A stretch of DNA of 64,000 nt from Eubacterium barkeri. Lineage in GTDB: Bacteria; Bacillota; Clostridia; Eubacteriales; Eubacteriaceae. The stretch is from NCBI RefSeq assembly GCF_900107125.1, contig NZ_FNOU01000017.1, positions 1 through 64,000 of the forward strand, in the 5' to 3' direction. Position 1 is the first letter of the stretch, and each line of letters starts with the position of its first letter. Shown here piece by piece: positions 1 through 8,802 of this stretch. The translations under genes were made by a program, and so were the position numbers. The notes beneath the pieces are model-generated. The model saw only the letters and a program-made list of their open reading frames with translations, did no database searches and was not told the origin of the DNA.

Positions 1-126
1 TTTTTTTATAGAAGAGTCCAACCTCTTCTTTTCTCCAGCAGATCGCTCTGCTTCGGAATCTTTGGTTTTATCCAGGTTTTATGGTACTATTCTCTTTTCT
101 ATGACCTCGCTGTCGCAATTGACAAC
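1..126 (-). other. Transcribed leader of a stable-RNA operon (partial)
   Basis: This stretch lies immediately downstream of the last of four tandem minus-strand consensus promoters and has no good coding frame. Read leftwards it contains short hairpins, for example GCAGA/TCTGC around 38-52 and AGAAGAG/CTCTTCT around 8-30. A long untranslated leader after stacked consensus promoters is typical of rRNA or tRNA operons in Firmicutes. The structural RNA itself would lie left of position 1, so the assignment is inference. Confidence 0.45.
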
Positions 127-132
127 TTCTTT

Positions 133-441
133 ATTATAGCAGAAGCATTTATTTCTGTCAAGTAAATTTTGAAAGTTTTTTAAATTTTCTCAATCCTGAA
201 GTCGTTTGCTTTAGACAGCTTATTTATTTTACCAAACCGCACTTTCATTGTCAAGCACTTTTTATAAATGTTTTTCAATGGGATGGATTTGGTGTGTCTC
301 TCTCGAGACAGCTTATTTATTTTAGCAAACCGCATCCGCTTTGTCAAGTACTTTTTTTAGTAATTTTACAGCTTTTTCGTTTTGCCCCCGTCCCTTCCGA
401 GACAGCTTATTTAGTATATGCTGTCTCGGGGCTTTTGTCAA
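133..441 (-). promoter_or_regulatory. Four tandem sigma-A promoters with 93-94 bp period
   Basis: Read on the minus strand there are four promoters, each with a perfect TTGACA -35 and a 17-bp spacer. The -35/-10 positions are 436-441/413-418 (TATACT), 342-347/319-324 (TAAAAT), 249-254/226-231 (TAAAAT) and 156-161/133-138 (TATAAT). The -10 boxes lie 94, 93 and 93 bp apart. The three upstream copies share the sequence AAATAAGCTGTCT after the -10, so they arose by duplication. Stacked near-consensus promoters are typical of rRNA operons. They fire leftwards out of the window, starting just after the stop codon of the DUF1611 gene. Confidence 0.85.
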
Positions 442-475
442 GGACTATTTTGCATTCTTTTAATAAATGGTGGAT

Positions 476-1552
476 TTATACCCTTATTCGACTATGCAAA
501 TCTGGAAATTGCTTAAAAATAGCAGCGGCCAGCTTGTCACATCCAGAGACTAAAACATCAACTGCTGGAATATGCAGCTTTTCTTCGTATTTAACAATGG
601 TCGTCTCTATATCTTTATTAGTCATTCCTTCGTGGTTGATGGTGAGGGCAATAACATTGGCCTTCGAAAAACTCTCGATAAGTGAAATTTCACTACTAGG
701 TGTGGGCATTTTTAAATTGGGAAAGTCAAGACGCACGCGACGCTTCGGTGCATGTTGGAGAATAAAAGCATTGGGACGTCCGCCCCGAATAATGGCACAA
801 CAACTGACAAAGGCTTCATGACTAAGGGAACTCTGTCCTTCATAAATCATGATATCTGGCTTTTCGTGGATATAGGCATCCATACAGGCATTTTCAAACT
901 CCCCAGCCATATATTCTGAAGGGATCGCATCCATAGCCACACCGTAGGGCTCTCCCTGGATGATAGATGTTTGTCCGGTTCCGATAAATGCAACCTTCAA
1001 CCCTTTATCTTTGAGCTTATCCACTAATTGTATGGCAGTAGTTCGTTTTCCAATGGCACAGTCCGTGCCAAATATCGCCACCCTTGGGATATTAAGTTTT
1101 AAAATCTCACCGGTAAAGAGATGCAAATACCGCTTGGCCAAGGGCTTTCGGATATCTATAATTTTCACATTACTCTCTTTTGCCTGTTTGATAAATTCTG
1201 GATCCTCGGATAAGAACTCCTGAAGCCCAATGACGATATTCATTCCCAGGGACATCGCCTTTAAAATAATTAACCGTTCTGCCGTCGAGAGGAATGCCTC
1301 GTTGGGCGCAATGCCGAAGATAAAGTATTTTGGTACCTTACCCAGATGGACTAAAGCATCCGCCATATCTCTGAATATGGGCACACCATTTTTTTGATGG
1401 TTTAAAACCATCCCTGCATCCTGACCCTCTTCAGTACTATCAATGACACCTGAGATTTGATATTTTTTTGAGTGGCGAATGAGTCCGTTGGCCGTTTTTC
1501 CATCGGAATCACCAAAATGCCCCTCACAATAGACCAGTGCTTTTCCTAACAT
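476..1552 (-). CDS. DUF1611 family P-loop protein (DgcN-like)
   Basis: The protein of about 358 residues belongs to the DUF1611 family. An N-terminal Rossmann-like half is followed by a C-terminal half with a nucleotide-binding signature FGTDCAIGKRTTA (about residues 165-177) and GTGQTSIIQG. Family members in proteobacteria (DgcN) take part in D-amino-acid or N-acyl-glutamate metabolism next to a dipeptide epimerase. No epimerase gene adjoins this copy, so the substrate here is unknown. The start is uncertain: GTG at 1561, TTG at 1558 and ATG at 1552 are all close to the AAAGG ribosome site, and ATG is preferred. It is monocistronic, with a promoter at 1663-1691 and no clear terminator before the tandem promoters. 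Confidence 0.75.
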   Translation of the reverse strand: MLGKALVYCEGHFGDSDGKTANGLIRHSKKYQISGVIDSTEEGQDAGMVLNHQKNGVPIFRDMADALVHLGKVPKYFIFGIAPNEAFLSTAERLIILKAMSLGMNIVIGLQEFLSEDPEFIKQAKESNVKIIDIRKPLAKRYLHLFTGEILKLNIPRVAIFGTDCAIGKRTTAIQLVDKLKDKGLKVAFIGTGQTSIIQGEPYGVAMDAIPSEYMAGEFENACMDAYIHEKPDIMIYEGQSSLSHEAFVSCCAIIRGGRPNAFILQHAPKRRVRLDFPNLKMPTPSSEISLIESFSKANVIALTINHEGMTNKDIETTIVKYEEKLHIPAVDVLVSGCDKLAAAIFKQFPDLHSRIRV

Positions 1553-1662
1553 AAACAACACAACCTTTCATAACAAAATAAAAACAGGCACTCTATCGAG
1601 CAGTCCGTTAAATTTCTAAAAGGCTGTGAAATAAAGGATGTTCTTTTCTGTTCTTTTAAATC

Positions 1663-1691
1663 AGTCTATCACGGATAATCCCCACTGTCAA
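1663..1691 (-). promoter_or_regulatory. Promoter of DUF1611 gene
   Basis: Minus strand: -35 TTGACA at 1686-1691, 17-bp spacer, -10 TAGACT at 1663-1668, about 110 bp upstream of the start codon. Confidence 0.65.
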
Positions 1692-1756
1692 TTTTGGTCA
1701 CAGTTTCCCCGGATTATGCACACTTTTTTCAATGACCACTAATTTATTCGAATGAA

Positions 1757-1800
1757 AAAGGCGCACAGCGGTGATTCGTTTGGTACCGCTGTGTGCCTTT
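1757..1800 (-). terminator. Rho-independent terminator after SPFH gene
   Basis: Near-perfect inverted repeat of 16 bp (1757-1772 with 1785-1800, stem AAAGGCGCACAGCGGT), with T residues following on the minus strand. It lies 24 bp past the stop codon of the SPFH gene. Confidence 0.85.
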
Positions 1801-1823
1801 AAAAGGATGTAAAACACCTCTGC

Positions 1824-2771
1824 TTATTTATTTTCTGATGGAGAGGGATCCTCTTCAACAACTGCTTTGGCGGATGCCAGCAATGCTGCCATATTTTGTA
1901 TTTCAGATGGAATAATCAGCTTGGTTGCCCGACCATCAGCGACCTTCTCTAGTGCCTCATACCCCTTCAGTATCAAAACATTTTCAGTGGGCTTGGCAGC
2001 GTTAATATAGGAAATCCCTTGGGCTTCGGCCTTCTTAACCGTTAAGATGGCCTGGGCCTCACCCTCGGCCTCACGCACACGGGTTTCTTTTACAGCCTCA
2101 CCTCTCAGAATCGCCGCTTCTTTTTCTGCCTGGGCATCTAGGATTAGAGCCTCCTTGCGGCCTTCAGCCAGTAGCACAGAGCTCTTCTTCTCACCTTCAG
2201 CCCGGAGAATCGCTTCACGACGTTCCCGCTCGGCCTTCATTTGGCGTTCCATGGAATCCTGGATTTCCTTGGGAGGCATGATGTTTTTAAGCTCCACGCG
2301 ATTGATTTTGATTCCCCAGGGGTCCGTCGCTTCGTCTAAGATCGCCCGCATTTTTGAGTTAATCACATCCCGGCTGGTGAGTGTCTGATCCAGTTCCATA
2401 TCCCCAATAATATTTCGCAGGGTGGTGGCCGTTAGATTTTCAATGGCCATGTGGGGATTTTCCACCCCATAGACATAGGCCTTCGGTTCAATAATATACA
2501 AATACACGACAGTATCGATGCTCATGGTAACATTATCCTGGGTTATAACTGGCTGGGGCGGAAAATCAATGACCTGCTCTTTCAAGCTGATTTTCTTGGA
2601 AATCCGGTCTAAAATCGGAATGGCAATATGAAAGCCACTTTCCCAGGTCGCATGATATTGGCCAATCCGCTCGATTACATAGGCATAGGATTGCGGTACA
2701 ATTTTGACATTAACAATGAGTAACACCACTAAGGCAATGATGAGGATAAACAGAAATATCATAAAAAACAT
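1824..2771 (-). CDS. SPFH/stomatin-prohibitin membrane protein (QmcA-like)
   Basis: About 315 residues: one N-terminal membrane segment (FFMIFLFILIIALVVLLIV), an SPFH/band-7 domain (about residues 20-200), a long Ala/Glu-rich coiled coil (about 175-245) and a C-terminal tail. Proteins of this type oligomerise in the inner membrane as microdomain scaffolds and modulate proteases such as FtsH. The ATG at 2771 is chosen because AAAGGAG lies 7 nt upstream. A longer reading from 2795 would overlap the preceding gene. NfeD ends 4 bp upstream, forming the common NfeD-stomatin operon. Confidence 0.88.
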   Translation of the reverse strand: MFFMIFLFILIIALVVLLIVNVKIVPQSYAYVIERIGQYHATWESGFHIAIPILDRISKKISLKEQVIDFPPQPVITQDNVTMSIDTVVYLYIIEPKAYVYGVENPHMAIENLTATTLRNIIGDMELDQTLTSRDVINSKMRAILDEATDPWGIKINRVELKNIMPPKEIQDSMERQMKAERERREAILRAEGEKKSSVLLAEGRKEALILDAQAEKEAAILRGEAVKETRVREAEGEAQAILTVKKAEAQGISYINAAKPTENVLILKGYEALEKVADGRATKLIIPSEIQNMAALLASAKAVVEEDPSPSENK

Positions 2772-2775
2772 TTTA

Positions 2776-3201
2776 CTACTCCTTTCTTTTGACAATGGCT
2801 TTTATGCCATCCAATCGCTGTACAATTACGACAGTGTTCTCTGCAATGGGTCGGCCATCTTCACTCCGGGCGCTCCACAGCGCACCTTCAACTTTCACCT
2901 GGCCTTGACTGGTGGTATTGTCAATGGCTTCTGTCACGATTCCCTTTTGCCCGATGGCCTTAGAGGCTGTAAAGCTCTGGACTGGCTTTGCACTCCGTTT
3001 GCCCGCAAACATCTTGAATAGAAATAAGGAAACCAGCGAAATGACGACAAAGGTTACAATTTGCCATAAAAGACTGTAGCCTAAGGCACTCATTCCAAGG
3101 GCCGCCAAAGCTCCGATACAGAACCATAAGGAAACCATGGCTCCTGCAGTGACCATTTCCGCCACTAAAAATACAATAAAGATAATAAGCCAAATGATCA
3201 T
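2776..3201 (-). CDS. NfeD-family membrane protein (short form)
   Basis: About 141 residues: hydrophobic segments in the first about 75 residues (IIWLIIFIVFLVAEMV and following), then a C-terminal OB-fold NfeD domain (about 80-141, with IGQKGIVTEAI and GRPIAENTVVIV). Short NfeD proteins partner with stomatin-type SPFH proteins, which matches the next gene. The start at 3201 follows AAAGGAG by 6 nt; the in-frame ATG at 3219 is less likely. A TATAAT -10 box sits at 3228-3233 on the minus strand with a poor -35. Function is inferred from the family and the pairing. Confidence 0.85.
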   Translation of the reverse strand: MIIWLIIFIVFLVAEMVTAGAMVSLWFCIGALAALGMSALGYSLLWQIVTFVVISLVSLFLFKMFAGKRSAKPVQSFTASKAIGQKGIVTEAIDNTTSQGQVKVEGALWSARSEDGRPIAENTVVIVQRLDGIKAIVKRKE

Positions 3202-3287
3202 GTGACACTCCTTTCCCATTTTTTATCATTATATCCTATCCCCATTGGGAAGCCCAGTTGATTCAGGAAGGCTTAAGGGGTCGCATT

Positions 3288-3318
3288 AAAAAAAGAGACC
3301 GCATCGTGTACGATCTCT
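3288..3318 (-). terminator. Rho-independent terminator of greA-lysS
   Basis: Minus-strand stem AGAGATCG/CGGTCTCT (3311-3318 with 3294-3301) followed by seven T. It lies about 200 bp downstream of the lysS stop codon, beyond the duplicated hairpin element. Confidence 0.8.
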
Positions 3319-3345
3319 CTGTTTTAATAGAATAAATTATTGATG

Positions 3346-3536
3346 GCTTGCTGCCACTTTCAGAATTTTATTCTGAAAGTGGATCCCTCTCGGCTTTACC
3401 GCTTTTTCTGCTTTTCTTCCTCCTCCTTTCGGAGGAAAAGCAGCAAAAGCGGCATTTGCCTCATTACCGCAAGCCACTCGCTTACGCTCATTACCTAGCT
3501 TGCTGCCACTTTCAGAATTTTATTCTGAAAGTGGAT
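3346..3536. repeat. Duplicated 39-bp hairpin element flanking a large inverted repeat
   Basis: Two identical 39-bp direct repeats occur at 3346-3384 and 3498-3536. Each contains the 12-bp inverted repeat CCACTTTCAGAA/TTCTGAAAGTGG. Between them, 3399-3452 forms a further long hairpin (CCGCTTTT...CTGCTTTTC pairing with GAAAAGCAG...AAAAGCGG). The right copy contains the last codons and the stop of lysS. The remainder of the 318-bp gap between lysS and NfeD (3202-3519) holds only the terminator at 3288-3318 and the NfeD -10 box. Confidence 0.85.
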
Positions 3537-4992
3537 TCGGCTTCATAGCCGGGAAGAGGATGACGTCTCGGATGCTGTGTTGGCCGGTGAAGAGCATGAC
3601 GAGGCGGTCGATGCCGATGCCGAGGCCGCCGGTGGGGGGGAGACCGACTTCCAGGGCATTGATGAAGTCGGCATCGTAGGGATGGGCCTCATCGTCGCCA
3701 TCTGCCTTTTTAGCCACTTGAGCTTCAAAACGTTCCTTTTGATCAATGGGGTCGTTGAGCTCGGAAAAGGCGTTGGCACACTCTGCTCCGTTGATGTACA
3801 GCTCAAAACGCTGGGTATACCGGGGATCAGTGGGTTCTTTTTTAGACAGAGGGGAGATTTCCACGGGATGCATGGTGACAAAGGTGGGCTGGATCAGCTT
3901 ATCTTCGCAGTATTCATCAAAGACCTCTGCCATGATTTCCCCAACGCTGTGGAGGTCTTCCACGTCCACGTGCAGCTTTTCGGCTTCGGCACGGGCAACT
4001 TCCACATCAGTGATGACATCAAAGTTCACACCAGTATGTTCGGTGACCAGATCCACCATTCGGGCACGACGGAAGGGTTCTCCCAGCTTAATCTGATAGC
4101 CTTCGTATTCCACGGTGGGGCCATTGTTAATTTCTTCTGCCAAATAGTTATACAGCGCTTCCACCATATCCATAACATCGTTGAAATCCGCATAGGCTTC
4201 ATAGGTTTCAAGGAGGGTGAATTCCGGATTATGGGTGGCATCCATTCCTTCATTCCGGAAAACCCGGCTCAGTTCATAAACCTTATCAAACCCACCGACA
4301 ATCAAACGCTTTAGCGGGAGCTCCAGGGCAATGCGCATGTACATATCAATATCCAGAGTGTTGTGATGGGTAACGAAGGGACGGGCATTGGCCCCTCCTG
4401 CCAGGTTATTTAAAACGGGGGTCTCTACTTCTAAAAATCCGCGATTATCTAAAAATTCCCGAATTTTCCGAATGATTTTAGAACGGACGATAAAGACGTC
4501 CCGCACTTCGGGATTCACAATCAAATCCACGTAGCGCTGGCGATAACGAATTTCCGTATCCTTTAAGCCATGGAATTTTTCTGGAAGAATCTGAAGGGAT
4601 TTGGATAAGAGCACAAAGGACTTTACGCGGATAGAGATCTGTCCCATTTTGGTTTTAAAAACTTCACCCTTAACGCCAACGATATCGCCAATATCTGTTT
4701 TCTTGATCTCATCGTAATTTTCCAGCAGATCCTTCTTAAGGAATAGCTGAATACGTCCGGTGCTGTCCTGCATATCATAAAATCCGACCTTACCCTGTCC
4801 GCGTTTAGACATGATGCGCCCCGCCATGGAGACAGGCTTTTCCTCATAGGCTTCATAGTCTTCATTAATATCCTTAGCATAAGCATCCACATCGTACCGT
4901 GTTATTTCAAAGGGATTCTGACCAGCTTCCTGTAAATCCGAAAGTTTTTCCCGGCGGACTGCCAGCACTTCACTTAAATTTTCTTCTGCCAA
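3520..4992 (-). CDS. lysS: Lysyl-tRNA synthetase, class II
   Basis: A 490-residue enzyme that charges tRNA-Lys with lysine using ATP in the cytoplasm. The N-terminal OB-fold anticodon-binding domain (about residues 55-160, [15 protein letters not shown]) is followed by the class II catalytic core with motif 2 ([14 protein letters not shown]) and motif 3 ([16 protein letters not shown] near the C-terminus). The start is TTG at 4992, with AGGAG about 7 nt upstream. greA ends 9 bp before it, the usual greA-lysS operon. The C-terminal residues PLSE and the stop are encoded by a duplicated hairpin element, suggesting the natural end was replaced. Confidence 0.97.
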   Translation of the reverse strand: MAEENLSEVLAVRREKLSDLQEAGQNPFEITRYDVDAYAKDINEDYEAYEEKPVSMAGRIMSKRGQGKVGFYDMQDSTGRIQLFLKKDLLENYDEIKKTDIGDIVGVKGEVFKTKMGQISIRVKSFVLLSKSLQILPEKFHGLKDTEIRYRQRYVDLIVNPEVRDVFIVRSKIIRKIREFLDNRGFLEVETPVLNNLAGGANARPFVTHHNTLDIDMYMRIALELPLKRLIVGGFDKVYELSRVFRNEGMDATHNPEFTLLETYEAYADFNDVMDMVEALYNYLAEEINNGPTVEYEGYQIKLGEPFRRARMVDLVTEHTGVNFDVITDVEVARAEAEKLHVDVEDLHSVGEIMAEVFDEYCEDKLIQPTFVTMHPVEISPLSKKEPTDPRYTQRFELYINGAECANAFSELNDPIDQKERFEAQVAKKADGDDEAHPYDADFINALEVGLPPTGGLGIGIDRLVMLFTGQHSIRDVILFPAMKPNPLSE

Positions 4993-5001
4993 TTTAATCT
5001 C

Positions 5002-5478
5002 CTATCTATGGATATCCAAAATTTCAAAACGCGCTTCACCAGCTGGTACTGCAATGGTGACAACTTCCCCCACCTTGGCACCAATCAGACCTTTCCCAAC
5101 AGGGGATTCATTCGATAATTTATTTTTAGCAATATCCGATTCTGCCGAACCCACAATCTGGTATTCAACCTCTTCATCAAATTCAATATCGTGGACTTTG
5201 ACGTAGCTCCCGACACCAACATCCTCGGTATGGATTTCCGTATCATTAATGACCTTGACTTTTTTAATCTTAGCTTCCAGCTCGCTGATTTCACCTTCCA
5301 CGAATCCCTGTTCACTTTTGGCTTCATCATATTCGGCATTTTCACTCAGATCCCCGTATTCACGAGCCGTTTTAATCCGGGCAGCGACCTCATATCGCTT
5401 AACGGTTTTTAAATATTCCAGACGCTCATTTAATTTATCAAGACCCTCCTGGGTCATGATCAATTCTGTATTACTCAT
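5002..5478 (-). CDS. greA: Transcription elongation factor GreA
   Basis: 158 residues, the typical GreA length. The N-terminal coiled coil (about 1-75, with EYGDLSENAEYDEAK carrying the acidic tip residues) enters the RNA polymerase secondary channel and stimulates cleavage of backtracked RNA. The C-terminal FKBP-like domain (about 80-158) carries NESPVGKGLIGAKVGE. An AAAGGGG ribosome site precedes the ATG. It is the first gene of the greA-lysS operon and has a consensus promoter and a leader hairpin upstream. Confidence 0.97.
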   Translation of the reverse strand: MSNTELIMTQEGLDKLNERLEYLKTVKRYEVAARIKTAREYGDLSENAEYDEAKSEQGFVEGEISELEAKIKKVKVINDTEIHTEDVGVGSYVKVHDIEFDEEVEYQIVGSAESDIAKNKLSNESPVGKGLIGAKVGEVVTIAVPAGEARFEILDIHR

Positions 5479-5502
5479 TGCGTTTTCCCCTTTAATTTAA
5501 TG

Positions 5503-5532
5503 ACCGGGGCCACCTGATTAGGCCGCCCCGGT
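5503..5532 (-). promoter_or_regulatory. Hairpin in greA 5' leader
   Basis: ACCGGGGC (5503-5510) pairs with GCCCCGGT (5525-5532), 17-20 bp downstream of the predicted greA transcription start and 25 bp before the ATG. No T-tract follows, so it is more likely a leader or mRNA-stability structure than a terminator. It could also block read-through from carB. Confidence 0.5.
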
Positions 5533-5556
5533 ATAAGTCTTTTTATACAGTTTTAC

Positions 5557-5585
5557 ATTATATGGTTTTTGGGACCCATTGTCAA
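5557..5585 (-). promoter_or_regulatory. Consensus promoter of greA-lysS
   Basis: Minus strand: TTGACA (5580-5585), 17-bp spacer, TATAAT (5557-5562). This is a perfect sigma-A match in the gap between carB and greA. Confidence 0.85.
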
Positions 5586-5601
5586 GTCAACCATCCCGCC
5601 A

Positions 5602-8600
5602 TTAAATGGTATTAATATCCACCAAGGGGATGTCTGCCATGGTTTTATCCGATTCCAGGCAGCCCAGCAGTGCCCGCACCGTATCCAAGGAAGTCAATAA
5701 GCAAATGGAGCTTTCCACCGCCTTACGGCGCATCTTAACTTCATCCATTCCAGGCTGACGACCCTTACTGGAGGTATTGATAACATAATTAACCTCCCGC
5801 TGTTCCAGGAGATCCCCGATGTTGGGCTTGGCTTCACTGAGGCGACGCACCACGTTGACCGGAATGCCATTTTCCCGCAGTACCTTAGCCGTCCCGACAG
5901 TGGCATGGATTTTAAACCCTAAATCGTGGAAGCGACGTCCGATATCCACGGCTTCTTCCTTATCCCGGTTCCGTACGGTGAGCAGTACCCCACCCTTACG
6001 ATCCATTTGATTCCCCGACGCGACAAGCCCTTTATAGACGGCATCGGCAAAGTTAGTGGCCACTCCGAGGACTTCACCAGTGGATTTCATTTCTGGTCCC
6101 AATTGGGTATCCACATCCGCCAACTTGGAGAAGGAGAACACTGGAACCTTAACGGCAACGTGATCCTTCACCGGATGCAGTCCCGGAGTGTAGCCCATGC
6201 CCTTGAGGGTTTCACCAAACATAATCTTAGTGGCCATATCCACCATGGGAATATCCGTTACTTTGGAAATATACGGCACCGTCCGGGATGATCGGGGGTT
6301 TACCTCAATGACATAAACCTGTCCCTCCATGACCACATACTGGATATTGACCAGGCCAATAACACGGAGGGCCTTGGCCAGCTTCCCGGTATAGTCAATA
6401 ATGGTATCCTGAACCTTCTGGGATAAGGTTTGGGGTGGGTAAACCGAGATCGAGTCTCCAGAGTGAACCCCAGCCTTTTCGATATGCTCCATAATACCGG
6501 GGATGAGGAAATCTGTTCCATCACAGATCGCATCGACCTCAACTTCTGTTCCCTGGAGGTATTTATCCACCAGCACCGGATTTTTAATCTCATGCTCGGT
6601 AATGATCCCCATATATTCTTCCACATCCTCGTCGGAGTAGGCAATAATCATATTTTGCCCACCTAACACATAGGAGGGACGCAGTAAAACAGGATAGCCC
6701 AGGTTTTGAGCTACCTTAAGGGCATCCTCGGTGGTATATACCGTATCACCCTGAGGTCTTGGAATGCCACATTCCTCCAATACCGCATCAAAACGTTCCC
6801 GGTCCTCTGCCGCATCGATATATTCGGGATCAGTCCCTAAAATCGGTACCGCAATTTCGTCCAGATGCTGGGTCAGCTTAATGGCCGTTTGGCCCCCAAA
6901 CTGGACGATGGCACCGTCAGGCTTTTCGGTTTCCACCACGGCACGGACATCCTCAGCGGTCAGTGGTTCAAAATACAAGCGATCCGAGGTATCAAAGTCC
7001 GTGGACACGGTTTCCGGATTGTTATTGATGATAATGGCTTCGTAACCCATTTCCTTCAAAGCCCAGGCGCAGTGCACACAGCAATAATCAAACTCAATAC
7101 CCTGGCCAATGCGAATGGGGCCCGAGCCAAAGACGATGATCCGTTTTTTCCCGGTATGGTGCGCTTCCAGGAACTCCTCAGCTTCATTCTCTGCATCCAT
7201 CGTTGAGTAGAAGTAAGGGGTTGCCGCCTCAAATTCACCAGCGCAGGTATCCACCATTTTGAAGGAAGCGTACTTCCGCTCGACAGATTCCCCGGTGAGG
7301 CGCTCGATAGTAGAATCCATAAAGCCAAGCTCCCTGGCCACGGCCAGACGTTCTTCCCCGCGGTCGTCACAGAGACCTTTTTCCTGTAAATCCCGTTCCA
7401 TCACGGCCAAGTGGCGCAGCTTATCTAAGAACCACATATCAATCTGGGTAATCTCCCAGATTTCCTCCAGGGAGACGCCCCGGTACAGGGCTTCATAGAC
7501 CACAAAGCAGCGTTCATCATCCTTCCGCCCCAGAGCTTCTGTAATTTCTTCATCGGATGCTTCCCGATATTTCTCAACAGACAGGGTGTCAAAGCCCAGC
7601 TCAATGGAACGCACCGCCTTCATCATGGCGTGTTCGAAGGAATTCCCAATGGACATAATTTCCCCGGTGGCCTTCATCTGGGTCCCCAGGGTCCGCTTGG
7701 CATAGACAAATTTGTCAAAGGGCCAGCGTGGGAATTTCACCACAATATAGTCAATCACCGGTTCAAAGCAAGCCGTTGTCTTTCCTGTAATATCATTAAC
7801 GATCTCATCCAGAGAGAAACCAACCGCAATAAGGGCAGCCATTTTGGCAATGGGATAGCCCGTCGCTTTGGAAGCCAGAGCAGAGGACCTGGATACCCGG
7901 GGATTAACCTCGATGACTGCGTAGTTGAAGTTTTCTGGGTCCAGGGCAAACTGGCAGTTACAGCCCCCTTCTACCCCCAGAGCCGAGATAATCTTCAAAG
8001 CTGACGTCCGCAGCATCTGATATTCCTTATCCGATAGGGTCTGACAGGGCGCCACCACAATGGAATCTCCTGTGTGGATCCCCACAGGGTCAAAGTTTTC
8101 CATGGAACAAACCGTAATGACATTCCCCTTGCTGTCCCGCATAACTTCAAATTCGATTTCCTTCCATCCGGCAATACCCCGTTCAACTAAAATCTGATGA
8201 ATGGGAGATAGCCGCAGGCCACGGGTGGCGATATCGTGGAGTTCTTCTGCGTTGTCTGCAATCCCGCCGCCGGTTCCTCCAAGGGTGAAAGCCGGACGTA
8301 CAATCACAGGATAGCCGATGCTATGGGCAAATTCCAGGGCATCGTCCACGGATTCCACCACCTTGGAGGGAATGGTGGGTTCTCCAATCTCCCGCATGGT
8401 ATCCTTAAAGGACTGTCGATCCTCGGCTTTATCGATGGTTTCAACATTTGCGCCCAAAAGGAGCACACCATGCTCCTCTAAAAATCCTTCTTTGGCCAAT
8501 TCCATGGAAAGATTCAGACCGGTCTGTCCTCCAAGGGTGGAAAGAATACCGTCGGGTTTTTCTTCCAGAATGATGCGCTTAACCACATCCAGGGTCAGGG

Positions 8601-8802
8601 GCTCGATATAAATTTTATCAGCCATGGCCTTATCGGTCATAATGGTTGCCGGGTTGGAGTTAATGAGAATAACCTCTAAACCAACCTGCTGTAGGGCCTT
8701 ACAAGCCTGGGTCCCAGCATAATCAAATTCTGCAGCCTGTCCGATAACAATGGGACCACTGCCGATGACGAGCACTCGTTTCAAATCACTTCTTAAAGGC
8801 AT
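5602..8802 (-). CDS. carB: Carbamoyl-phosphate synthase large subunit
   Basis: 1066 residues, full length. It makes carbamoyl phosphate from bicarbonate, ATP and ammonia delivered by CarA, for pyrimidine and arginine synthesis. Two homologous ATP-grasp halves are visible, each opening with a GSGPI motif (LVIGSGPIVIGQAAEFDY near residue 12 and VFGSGPIRIGQGIEFDY near residue 560). Each half carries an N-P-R segment (EVNPRVSRSSALASK and EVNPRSSRTVPYISK), and an MGS-like allosteric domain follows (about 930-1066). The ATG overlaps the end of carA by 10 bp, so translation is coupled. Confidence 0.98.
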   Translation of the reverse strand: MPLRSDLKRVLVIGSGPIVIGQAAEFDYAGTQACKALQQVGLEVILINSNPATIMTDKAMADKIYIEPLTLDVVKRIILEEKPDGILSTLGGQTGLNLSMELAKEGFLEEHGVLLLGANVETIDKAEDRQSFKDTMREIGEPTIPSKVVESVDDALEFAHSIGYPVIVRPAFTLGGTGGGIADNAEELHDIATRGLRLSPIHQILVERGIAGWKEIEFEVMRDSKGNVITVCSMENFDPVGIHTGDSIVVAPCQTLSDKEYQMLRTSALKIISALGVEGGCNCQFALDPENFNYAVIEVNPRVSRSSALASKATGYPIAKMAALIAVGFSLDEIVNDITGKTTACFEPVIDYIVVKFPRWPFDKFVYAKRTLGTQMKATGEIMSIGNSFEHAMMKAVRSIELGFDTLSVEKYREASDEEITEALGRKDDERCFVVYEALYRGVSLEEIWEITQIDMWFLDKLRHLAVMERDLQEKGLCDDRGEERLAVARELGFMDSTIERLTGESVERKYASFKMVDTCAGEFEAATPYFYSTMDAENEAEEFLEAHHTGKKRIIVFGSGPIRIGQGIEFDYCCVHCAWALKEMGYEAIIINNNPETVSTDFDTSDRLYFEPLTAEDVRAVVETEKPDGAIVQFGGQTAIKLTQHLDEIAVPILGTDPEYIDAAEDRERFDAVLEECGIPRPQGDTVYTTEDALKVAQNLGYPVLLRPSYVLGGQNMIIAYSDEDVEEYMGIITEHEIKNPVLVDKYLQGTEVEVDAICDGTDFLIPGIMEHIEKAGVHSGDSISVYPPQTLSQKVQDTIIDYTGKLAKALRVIGLVNIQYVVMEGQVYVIEVNPRSSRTVPYISKVTDIPMVDMATKIMFGETLKGMGYTPGLHPVKDHVAVKVPVFSFSKLADVDTQLGPEMKSTGEVLGVATNFADAVYKGLVASGNQMDRKGGVLLTVRNRDKEEAVDIGRRFHDLGFKIHATVGTAKVLRENGIPVNVVRRLSEAKPNIGDLLEQREVNYVINTSSKGRQPGMDEVKMRRKAVESSICLLTSLDTVRALLGCLESDKTMADIPLVDINTI

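Noticed and set aside
3577..4314. Long plus-strand open frame of 245 codons opposite lysS
   Set aside because: It is fully antisense to lysS and has no ribosome site; the LysRS reading shows class II motifs.
4993..5001. T-box leader for lysS
   Set aside because: lysS follows greA by 9 bp, so there is no room for a T-box; none is visible upstream of greA either.
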